Positions 1 through 5,502 of a stretch of DNA of 11,899 nucleotides are shown here, in pieces. The number at the start of each line of letters is the position of its first letter. The first letter of the stretch is position 1. The notes beneath the pieces were generated by a model. The model searched no databases and was not told the origin of the DNA. It worked only from the letters and a program-made list of their open reading frames with translations. Origin of the DNA: Candidatus Omnitrophota bacterium (GTDB lineage Bacteria; Omnitrophota; Gorgyraeia; Gygaellales; Profunditerraquicolaceae); contig JALNZI010000035.1 in assembly GCA_023229385.1 (NCBI GenBank), positions 1-11,899 on the forward strand, written 5' to 3'. The translations under genes and the position numbers were made by a program.

Positions 1-7
1 CATTGCT

Positions 8-256
8 ATGCCAAGTCGCAAGGTAAAACACCCTTGCCCGAAATGCTCTTTTAAGAATGAATTACGCAGTAAATATTGCAACCAGTGCGCCGCTGTTTTG
101 CCGGCTGAAACTATCCCGCAGCGCCTGGAAGAGGCGGCAGCCAGTCAGTCCGAGCATAAGGATATAGCTCATCCTATAACCCAACAGTTTAGGGAGTATT
201 TGCAGAAGAGAGTTCTTGAGGCCTACGAACAAGAGAAGAATAGGATTAAAGCATAA
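8..256 (+). CDS. Small zinc-ribbon protein of unknown function (5' end uncertain)
   Basis: I do not recognise this protein as a named family. The 82-residue reading has two CxxC pairs near its N-terminus (C10/C13 and C24/C27), the usual four-cysteine layout of a small zinc ribbon. A charged, probably helical tail from about residue 36 to the end follows, rich in Glu, Gln, Lys and Arg. The reading frame is still open at the left edge (ATT GCT before the ATG) and only 7 bases precede the start, so no ribosome-binding site can be judged and the real gene could begin upstream. The stop lies 5 bases before the tRNA-Ser-independent neighbour, a tRNA-Gln gene on the same strand, so the two may share a transcript. 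Zinc ribbons of this kind often bind nucleic acid or protein, but nothing here identifies a partner. Confidence 0.55.
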   Translation: MPSRKVKHPCPKCSFKNELRSKYCNQCAAVLPAETIPQRLEEAAASQSEHKDIAHPITQQFREYLQKRVLEAYEQEKNRIKA

Positions 257-261
257 TTCTT

Positions 262-332
262 TGCCCGGTAGTGTAATGGCAGCACATCAGAATTTGGGTC
301 TGACTGTCAAGGTTCGAATCCTTGCCGGGCAA
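262..332 (+). tRNA. tRNA-Gln (anticodon UUG)
   Basis: A full cloverleaf can be drawn. The 7-bp acceptor stem pairs 262-268 with 325-331. The D stem pairs 271-274 with 282-285 (last pair T-G) around a short loop containing GG. The 5-bp anticodon stem pairs 287-291 with 299-303. The T stem pairs 308-312 with 320-324 around TTCGAAT. The seven-base anticodon loop (292-298) puts T at position 33 and TTG at 294-296, giving glutamine. The first acceptor pair is U1-A72, as usual for bacterial tRNA-Gln, and the discriminator is A332. CCA is not encoded (the next bases are CAT), so the CCA-adding enzyme must supply the end. Bases 37 and 38 of the loop are both G. A proline reading (TGG) was considered, but it would break the anticodon stem. 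Confidence 0.95.
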
Positions 333-378
333 CATAAATGTTTTTGCAGACAAGGTTATTGCCTGTAATTATTAAAAT

Positions 379-1629
379 ATGAAAAATAATATCGCAGTAA
401 TAATCCTGGCGGCGGGTAAGAGCACGCGGATGAGGTCTGAGACGCCTAAGGTTCTGCATAACCTTTGCGGCAGGCCTCTGCTGGGCTATGTTTTAGACCT
501 GGTAGCCTCGCTTAAGCCCAAACAAGTAGTTGCTGTGTTAGGGTTTAAGCAGGAGTTGGTGCGTAAGGTTATTCCGACGGGGATTAAGGTATGCATTCAG
601 AAAAAACTTATTGGCACCGCCGATGCGGTAAAAACCGGCCTGGCTGCTTTAAAGGGGTTTAAGGGTACCGTGCTTGTTCTCTACGGGGATAACCCTTTAT
701 TAAAGAAAGAAACCTTAAAGAAACTTTTAGATTACCATATAGAAAATAACATTGATGCCACGCTATTAACTGCGCAATTAAAGAAACCATCTGGTTATGG
801 CAGGATTATGCGGGATAAAGTTTTTAGTATCTGCGGTATAGTTGAGGAAAAGGACGCTGATGAGGTGCAGAAGGATATTAAAGAAATTAACACCGGGATC
901 ATGGTTTTTAAAAAAGAAAGCCTGGATGGAAATTTAAAATATATCCGCTCCCATAACCGTAAGCAAGAATATTATTTAACTGATATTATTGGTATTTTAG
1001 CTAAAAAGAATTATCTGGTTGACGGGGTAAGACTTGAGGATCCGCAAGAGGCCTTGGGGATCAATACCCGTGCTGAATTAGCTAAAGCCAATTCTCTGAT
1101 GCAGCAGCGGATTAATGAAAAATTGATGCAGGATGGTGTAACGATTGTTGACCCGGCATCTACCTTTATTAGTTTTGGCACCAAAATTGGAGTAGATACG
1201 GTGATTTATCCCTTTACAGTAATTGAAAGGGGTGTTAAAATTGGAAAACGTTGTTCAGTAGGTCCTTTTGCGCACCTGCGTGAAGCTGCTGAGCTTAAAG
1301 ATGATGTAACAGCCGGTAACTTTATTGAAATGGTGCGCGCCAAGATCGGCGCCAAAACATTCGTTAAACATTTCTCCTATATAGGCGATAGTTCTGTCGG
1401 CTCTTGCGTGAATATCGGGGCAGGAACGGTTACGGCTAATTTTGACGGCATAAAGAAGAATAATACGATTATTCAAGATAAAGCTAATATAGGTTCAGAT
1501 ACTGTAATCGTTGCCCCGGTAAAGATCGGCAGGTCCGCATTTACCGGAGCCGGTTCAGTGATTACTAAAAATGTTCCGGATAATGCTGTGGTTGCGGGAG
1601 TTCCGGCAAGAATTCTAAGGAAGAGGTAG
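379..1629 (+). CDS. glmU: Bifunctional GlmU: GlcN-1-P acetyltransferase / GlcNAc-1-P uridyltransferase, short form
   Basis: This cytoplasmic enzyme makes UDP-GlcNAc, the precursor of peptidoglycan and lipid A. The N-terminal uridyltransferase domain shows LAAGKSTRM (residues 10-18), PKVLH (23-27), GTADAV (79-84), LYGDNPL (101-107), GYGRI (139-143) and EINTGI (169-174), followed by EYYLTDII (197-204). From about residue 252 a left-handed beta-helix acetyltransferase domain follows. Its R301, E317, H331, Y334, N345 and K360 line up with E. coli R333, E349, H363, Y366, N377 and K392. Two differences stand out. Valine 319 sits where E. coli has K351, and the helix between DPA (258) and GPFA (295) is about 34 residues shorter, so the protein is 416 residues against about 456. 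It ends in VPARILRKR, like generic hexapeptide acyltransferases. No ribosome-binding site precedes the ATG. prs follows after 2 bases. Confidence 0.93.
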   Translation: MKNNIAVIILAAGKSTRMRSETPKVLHNLCGRPLLGYVLDLVASLKPKQVVAVLGFKQELVRKVIPTGIKVCIQKKLIGTADAVKTGLAALKGFKGTVLVLYGDNPLLKKETLKKLLDYHIENNIDATLLTAQLKKPSGYGRIMRDKVFSICGIVEEKDADEVQKDIKEINTGIMVFKKESLDGNLKYIRSHNRKQEYYLTDIIGILAKKNYLVDGVRLEDPQEALGINTRAELAKANSLMQQRINEKLMQDGVTIVDPASTFISFGTKIGVDTVIYPFTVIERGVKIGKRCSVGPFAHLREAAELKDDVTAGNFIEMVRAKIGAKTFVKHFSYIGDSSVGSCVNIGAGTVTANFDGIKKNNTIIQDKANIGSDTVIVAPVKIGRSAFTGAGSVITKNVPDNAVVAGVPARILRKR

Positions 1630-1631
1630 AT

Positions 1632-2570
1632 ATGGATAAATTAGCGGTCTTTAGCGGCAACGCAAACCTTCCGTTAGCCAATGATATCTGTAAAGAATTA
1701 AAGGTTAAATTGCAGGATGCCTTAGTCGGTAGGTTCAGCGAGGGGGAGATTCGGGTAAAGATTAATGAGAATGTGCGCGGTAAAGATGTTTTTATAATTC
1801 AGCCCACCTGTCCGCCTTCAAATGACAATTTGATGGAATTATTGATTATGATTGATGCCTTGCGCCGGGCCTCCGCCAAAAGAATTACCGCGGTTATCCC
1901 ATATTTTGGTTATGCCCGCCAGGACAGAAAAGACCAGCCGCGCGTGCCGATCACCGCGAAGTTAGTGGCTAATCTCCTGACTACCGCCGGTTCAGACAGG
2001 ATCCTGACTATGGATTTACACGCCGGCCAGATCCAGGGGTTTTTTGATATCCCGGTGGATCATCTTTTTTCCGTCGGTGTATTTGTGGATTATTTTTCTA
2101 AAATGAATATCAAAGATTTGATTGCTGTTTCTCCTGATGTCGGCAGTATCAAGATGGCCAGGGCTTATGCTAAAAGAGTTTCTGCCGGCTTGGCAATAAT
2201 TGATAAGCGCCGGGTTTCCCCTGAGAAGGCCGAAGCTATGCATATTATGGGCGAGGTGGAAGGCAAGAATGTGATTATTATTGACGACATGATCGCTACG
2301 GGAAGCTCCCTGATCGAAGCGGTAGGGGCGCTGAAAAAAGCCAAAGCTAAAGCTATCTATGCCGCAATTACCCATGGTATCTTATCCGGCCCGGCAATCG
2401 AACGTATCGATCAGTGTAAAGGCTTGGAGAAACTGCTTATTTCAGACAGCGTGCCATTGTCCGCGGAAAAACAACATGAAAAGATCCAGGTGCTTTCGGT
2501 AGCCAGTCTTTTGGCCGAGGCAATCAAAAGAATACATAATGAGGAGTCGGTCAGCTGCTTATTCGATTAA
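1632..2570 (+). CDS. prs: Ribose-phosphate pyrophosphokinase (PRPP synthetase)
   Basis: This cytoplasmic enzyme transfers pyrophosphate from ATP to ribose 5-phosphate. The product, PRPP, is used for purine, pyrimidine, NAD, histidine and tryptophan synthesis. The 312-residue length is normal for class I enzymes. Recognisable elements are FSGNANLPLA (7-16), GRFSEGE (33-39), YFGYARQDRK (91-100), the metal and ATP site DLHAGQIQGFF (128-138, H130), SPDVGS (167-172), the catalytic-loop DKRR (191-194), the PRPP loop DDMIATGSS (218-226), and the family ending NEESVSCLF. The PRPP loop departs from the common DDMIDTxGT: Ala222 replaces an Asp. The start is supported by AGAGG at 1622-1626, inside the last codons of glmU and 5 bases from the ATG, which suggests translational coupling to glmU. 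A hairpin spans its stop codon. Confidence 0.97.
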   Translation: MDKLAVFSGNANLPLANDICKELKVKLQDALVGRFSEGEIRVKINENVRGKDVFIIQPTCPPSNDNLMELLIMIDALRRASAKRITAVIPYFGYARQDRKDQPRVPITAKLVANLLTTAGSDRILTMDLHAGQIQGFFDIPVDHLFSVGVFVDYFSKMNIKDLIAVSPDVGSIKMARAYAKRVSAGLAIIDKRRVSPEKAEAMHIMGEVEGKNVIIIDDMIATGSSLIEAVGALKKAKAKAIYAAITHGILSGPAIERIDQCKGLEKLLISDSVPLSAEKQHEKIQVLSVASLLAEAIKRIHNEESVSCLFD

Positions 2571-2580
2571 ACAGCAGCTG
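2552..2580 (+). other. Hairpin spanning the prs stop codon
   Basis: Bases 2552-2559 (CAGCTGCT) pair perfectly with 2573-2580 (AGCAGCTG), forming an 8-bp stem with a 13-base loop that holds the end of prs and its TAA. An A-rich stretch follows, not a T-run, so it does not look like an ordinary intrinsic terminator for + strand transcription. It may instead protect the mRNA 3' end or set relative expression of prs and rplY. The pairing is seen directly; the role is inference. Confidence 0.4.
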
Positions 2581-2614
2581 TGATGTTTAAAAAAAGAAAA
2601 GAAAGGTAAACAAA

Positions 2615-3313
2615 ATGGAAGAGATATTATTGGAAGCAGAATTAAGAGAAGAAAAGGGAAGCGCTAAGGCCAGGGATTTGAGGAGTAAAGGTTATTTACC
2701 TTCGGTGGTTTACTTCCACGGTAAAGATGCCTTATCCATAAAAATTCCTAAGGGTGTACTGGTAAAACTGATGCATCAGCATCATCTTGAAGGAGTTATT
2801 ATCAATCTTAAGATTAAAGATGACAAAAAAGCCCAGGGCCGTCCTTGCCTGGTTAAAGAAATCCAGTATGACCCGGTGAGCGAGGATATTATACATATAG
2901 ATTTTAATGAGATATCGCTGACCGAGGCAATTAAGGTTAACGTCTCGGTTGAGGTTAAGGGTGAGGCAATAGGCGTTAAGCAGGAAGGCGGTTCCCTGGA
3001 GCATATACTCTGGGAATTGGAAGTTGAATGTTTGCCTACAAGTATCCCTAAAAATATTGAAGTGGATGTGTCCGCGCTTAAGCTGGGTGAGGCCATTCAT
3101 GTTAAGGATATAGTTTTCCCCGCGGGAGTTAAGTCTTTAAATGACCCGGCGGCGATTGTCCTGCATATTGCTGCGCCGATGAAGGAAGAGGCAGCGGCTG
3201 AGGCAGTTGAAGGAGAAACTAAGGCTGAGCCAGAAGTAATTAAGGAAAAGAAAGAGGTTCCTGCTGAAGGAGCTGCTCCCGCAGAAGACTCTAAGGGAAA
3301 AGATAAAAAGTAA
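2615..3313 (+). CDS. rplY: 50S ribosomal protein L25, long CTC/TL5 type
   Basis: This protein binds the 5S rRNA arm of the 50S subunit. The N-terminal L25 domain (about residues 4-93) carries GSAKARDLRSKGYLPSVVY (15-33) and the KEIQYDPVSEDIIHIDF segment (81-97). A second beta-rich domain (about 100-187) with VKGEAIGVKQEGG and the SIPKNIEVDVSALKLGEAIHV region (143-163) is typical of the CTC/TL5 form. A low-complexity tail rich in Ala, Glu, Lys and Pro (about 190-232) completes the 232 residues; such tails are common in long L25 proteins. The ATG has GAAAGG at 2601-2606, 8 bases upstream. The prs-rplY-pth order is frequent in bacteria and fits a common operon. The CTC form was named as a general stress protein in Bacillus; nothing in the sequence shows stress control here. 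Confidence 0.95.
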   Translation: MEEILLEAELREEKGSAKARDLRSKGYLPSVVYFHGKDALSIKIPKGVLVKLMHQHHLEGVIINLKIKDDKKAQGRPCLVKEIQYDPVSEDIIHIDFNEISLTEAIKVNVSVEVKGEAIGVKQEGGSLEHILWELEVECLPTSIPKNIEVDVSALKLGEAIHVKDIVFPAGVKSLNDPAAIVLHIAAPMKEEAAAEAVEGETKAEPEVIKEKKEVPAEGAAPAEDSKGKDKK

Positions 3314-3345
3314 GTGTCTGGGCTTAAAATAAAAGCCAACAGGAT

Positions 3346-3350
3346 AGAGG
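3346..3350 (+). promoter_or_regulatory. Ribosome-binding site for the GTG start of pth
   Basis: AGAGG lies 8 bases before the GTG at 3359. It selects this GTG as the start, since the encoded KLIVGLGNPG segment must begin within two residues of the N-terminus in this family and no ATG is available there. Confidence 0.75.
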
Positions 3351-3358
3351 TCTTTTAA

Positions 3359-3937
3359 GTGAAGCTCATTGTAGGATTAGGCAATCCCGGTTTAATTTAC
3401 GCGGGTAGCCGGCACAACATCGGTTTTATGGTAGTAAAAGCTTTGGCCCGTTCTTTAAAAGTTGTCCTGAAGAAAGACAGGCAGGTTTGCGCTTTAATTG
3501 GTAATACCAAATGCGGCCAACATGATTTGGTATTAGCCTTGCCGCAGACTTTTATGAATTTAAGCGGGGTTGCAGTTAAGGCCTTGCTTAAAAAACTTAA
3601 GCTCAACCCGCAGGAACTTTTGGTGGTCTGCGACGATTTGGATTTGGAGTTAGGCAGGATCAAAATCCGTCCGCACGGTTCAAGTGCAGGGCAGCGCGGT
3701 TTAGCCTCGATCATCGAGAAATTAGGGACAGCAGAGTTTAACCGTTTACGTTTTGGTATCGACCGGCCAAGGAATGCGGAAGATACCAGCCGGTATGTTT
3801 TATCCGGATTTTTACGTAAAGAAAAGGCAGTTGTTGAAGAAGCGAAAGAAGATGCCGTTGCTTGCGCTTTGAGCTGGGTAGAAAATGGCATAATTATGAC
3901 TATGGACAGTTTTAACACAAGGAGCAGAAATGAATAA
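3359..3937 (+). CDS. pth: Peptidyl-tRNA hydrolase (GTG start)
   Basis: This cytoplasmic esterase releases tRNA from peptidyl-tRNAs that drop off the ribosome. At 192 residues it has normal family length. The opening KLIVGLGNPG (N9), RHNIG (catalytic His19), TFMNLSG (N67) and CDDLDL (D92, which with H19 forms the catalytic pair) are all present, as is the family segment NRLRFGID. One position is unusual. E. coli has HNG around N114, a peptidyl-tRNA contact, and this protein reads QRG, so Arg113 takes the Asn place. Translation starts at GTG. The last 8 bases overlap the start of rpsF, and the rpsF ribosome-binding site lies inside pth, so the two are probably translationally coupled. Function as a hydrolase is very likely because His and Asp are kept. 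Confidence 0.95.
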   Translation: MKLIVGLGNPGLIYAGSRHNIGFMVVKALARSLKVVLKKDRQVCALIGNTKCGQHDLVLALPQTFMNLSGVAVKALLKKLKLNPQELLVVCDDLDLELGRIKIRPHGSSAGQRGLASIIEKLGTAEFNRLRFGIDRPRNAEDTSRYVLSGFLRKEKAVVEEAKEDAVACALSWVENGIIMTMDSFNTRSRNE

Positions 3938-4220
3938 GTATGAAGCAATGTTAATTGTTAAACCGGATTTATCAGACGAAGATAAAAAAGTTTTGTTTAA
4001 GCAGATTGATGATGCCGTAATAAAAAACGGCGGCCAGATCTCCCAGTCAGCTGTCTGGGCGGAAAGACGTAAATTATATTTTCCGATCAAGAAATTCCAG
4101 GAAGGGGTATATTATCTGGTAGGATTTAATGCCCCTGCGCCGGCGATTAAAGAGATCCGCAATATTTATAAGCTTAATGAGGAGATCCTGAGGGTTTTGT
4201 TTACCCGCATGGATATTTAA
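3930..4220 (+). CDS. rpsF: 30S ribosomal protein S6
   Basis: S6 sits on the platform of the 30S subunit, where it binds together with S18. The 96 residues cover the single ferredoxin-like fold: YEAMLIVKPDLSDED (4-18), the central WAERRKLYFPIKKFQEG segment (43-59) with YYLVGF (61-66), and the closing NEEILRVLFTRMD. There is no long acidic or glutamate tail as in some species. AAGGAG at 3919-3924, within pth, lies 5 bases from the ATG. The rpsF-ssb-rpsR order matches the conserved group in many bacteria, where S6 and S18 commonly regulate their own operon. I saw no clear S6-S18 leader motif upstream, because the leader region is occupied by pth coding sequence. Confidence 0.96.
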   Translation: MNKYEAMLIVKPDLSDEDKKVLFKQIDDAVIKNGGQISQSAVWAERRKLYFPIKKFQEGVYYLVGFNAPAPAIKEIRNIYKLNEEILRVLFTRMDI

Positions 4221-4270
4221 AGCGGCGCATCCAGCGGCGGTTTGATTTAAAGATTAAGGAGGAGACTGGT

Positions 4271-4732
4271 ATGGCTAGTTATAATAAAGTATTATTGATG
4301 GGTAATCTTACTAAGGATCCGGAGTTGCGCTATACTCCGCAGGGAACCGCTGTAGTTAATTTGCGCCTGGCGGTGAACCGCAAGTACCGGACTAAAGAAC
4401 AGGAACTCAAGGAAGAGGTTTGTTTTATAACTGCGGTGGTTTGGAATAAACAGGCCGAGACTTGTAATCAGTATTTGCATAAAGGCAGCAGTGTTTTTGT
4501 TGAAGGCAGGCTGCAGTCGCGTTCCTGGGAAGATAATACCGGGGCTAAGCGCTCAGTAATCGAAGTCCGGGCAGAACGCGTGCAGTTTATGGGCGCGCCA
4601 GGACAGTCCAAGGCTTCCAGCCAGCCGGCTCAGGTGCACGCAGAAGCATTAGTCGATGATGCCAGCAGCGAATCAAGCTGGTTATCAGAAGGCTTGGATG
4701 AAACACAAGGTTCTGAAGAGCAATCAAATTAA
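4271..4732 (+). CDS. ssb: Single-stranded DNA-binding protein (atypical C-terminus)
   Basis: SSB coats single-stranded DNA during replication, repair and recombination. The OB fold occupies about residues 1-108: YNKVLLMGNLTKDPELRYTPQGTAVVNLRLAVNR in three adjoining strands (4-37), VCFITAVVWNKQAE (50-63) with the DNA-stacking aromatic W58, then GSSVFVEGRLQSRSW (72-86) and IEVRAERVQFMG (97-108). A Ser-, Gln- and Glu-rich linker follows (109-153). Bacterial SSBs normally end in an acidic run plus a terminal Pro-Phe (DDDIPF type), which recruits partner proteins. This one ends ETQGSEEQSN, acidic but without Pro-Phe. Frame and stop look clean, and no alternative frame shows the missing tip. A strong AAGGAGG at 4256-4262 lies 8 bases before the ATG. 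Its place between S6 and S18 is the usual one. Confidence 0.95.
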   Translation: MASYNKVLLMGNLTKDPELRYTPQGTAVVNLRLAVNRKYRTKEQELKEEVCFITAVVWNKQAETCNQYLHKGSSVFVEGRLQSRSWEDNTGAKRSVIEVRAERVQFMGAPGQSKASSQPAQVHAEALVDDASSESSWLSEGLDETQGSEEQSN

Positions 4733-4767
4733 AATAAAACAAACAAGCAAAGGATAGGGGGAAATAC

Positions 4768-5043
4768 ATGAAAGTTAAGACCAGGGGATTTGGTAAAGAT
4801 AAGAAAATTATTAAAAAGAAAAAGGACCTGCTTGGCCCGGCGAGAAAAAGATTCTGCCGTTTCTGCGCGGATAAATTAGGAAGTATTGATTATAAAGATA
4901 TAAAGAGGCTGGAAGTTTTCATTACCGAAAAAGGTAAAATTGTCTCCAGCCGTTTCTCCGGCAATTGCGCCAAGCATCAAAGAAGGATTCGGGAGTTAAT
5001 TAATAAGGCCAGGTTTCTTTCACTGCTTCCTTATACCCGCTAA
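4768..5043 (+). CDS. rpsR: 30S ribosomal protein S18, zinc-binding type
   Basis: S18 pairs with S6 on the 30S platform. The 91-residue protein starts with a Lys-rich basic stretch of about 28 residues. The conserved core follows: CRFCADK (30-36), IDYKDIKRLEVFIT (40-53), KIVSSRFSGNCAKHQRR (57-73) and the ending ARFLSLLPYT. C30, C33, C67 and H70 together give a CxxC...CxxH set. This matches the zinc-binding version of S18; other bacteria have the version without these cysteines. The start has AGGGGGA at 4756-4762, 5 bases from the ATG. The stop is 5 bases ahead of rplI. Confidence 0.96.
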   Translation: MKVKTRGFGKDKKIIKKKKDLLGPARKRFCRFCADKLGSIDYKDIKRLEVFITEKGKIVSSRFSGNCAKHQRRIRELINKARFLSLLPYTR

Positions 5044-5048
5044 ATAAT

Positions 5049-5489
5049 ATGGAAGTCATTTTAATTAAAGATGTAGAAAAAATCGGTAAGGCAGGCTCAG
5101 TAGTTAAAGTCAAGGAAGGGTTTGCCCGGAATTTCCTTTTTCCGCATAATTTAGCTAAAGTTGCTACCGCTGGAAGCCTGGAACAATTAGAAAAAGAAAA
5201 AAAAGCCAGGTTAGCGCAGTATGCCTTGGAAAAAGAAAAATCAGAAGAGCTCAAGAAACGTTTAGCTGGGCTTTCTTTGACTATTTCCGCATTGACTCAA
5301 GGGGAAGAACTGTATGGCAGTATTAGCAGCCATGATATAGCTGCCGTTTTAAAAGACGAAGGTTTTCTTATAGATAAAAGCGCTATTGAACTGGCTGAGC
5401 CGATAAAGTCTTTGGGTATTTATGAACTTCCGGTTAAGCTGCATCCGGAAGTAACCGCGACGGTTAAGCTCTGGGTAGTTAAAAAGTAA
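5049..5489 (+). CDS. rplI: 50S ribosomal protein L9
   Basis: L9 binds 23S rRNA near the L1 stalk and helps keep reading frame. The 146 residues show the classic two-domain, dumbbell-shaped layout. The N-terminal RNA-binding domain (1-41) holds MEVILIKDVEKIGKAGSVV and VKEGFARNFLFPHNLA. A long connecting helix rich in Lys, Glu and Leu follows (about 42-75). The C-terminal domain begins at about 78, with GEELYGSISSHDIA (86-99) and LGIYELPVKLHPEV (121-134). There is no visible ribosome-binding site in the 5-base gap or in the last codons of rpsR. Translation probably depends on reinitiation after rpsR. The stop at 5487-5489 overlaps the purine-rich ribosome-binding site of dnaB. Confidence 0.96.
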   Translation: MEVILIKDVEKIGKAGSVVKVKEGFARNFLFPHNLAKVATAGSLEQLEKEKKARLAQYALEKEKSEELKKRLAGLSLTISALTQGEELYGSISSHDIAAVLKDEGFLIDKSAIELAEPIKSLGIYELPVKLHPEVTATVKLWVVKK

Positions 5490-5502
5490 AGGTGTATTCT
5501 AC

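Noticed and set aside
252..257. CATAAT as a -10 box for tRNA-Gln
   Set aside because: It is only 4 bases from the mature tRNA 5' end and no -35 element lies 15-19 bases upstream.
344..378. Possible promoter before glmU (TTGCAG with TAATTA or TAAAAT)
   Set aside because: The spacing that gives a good -10 is wrong (16 bases with TAATTA, a poor match; 23 bases with TAAAAT). It cannot be told apart from AT-rich background.
3321..3337. GGCTT/AAGCC hairpin between rplY and pth
   Set aside because: Five base pairs with a 7-base A-rich loop and no T-run; too weak to call a terminator.
3397..3948. Long minus-strand open frame (183 codons) opposite pth
   Set aside because: It lies entirely over well-supported pth and rpsF coding sequence, shows no recognisable domain, and has no ribosome-binding site or conserved start.
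4221..4239. Direct repeat AGCGGCG in the rpsF-ssb gap
   Set aside because: Two 7-base copies 12 bases apart in a short gap are easily chance, with no flanking structure.
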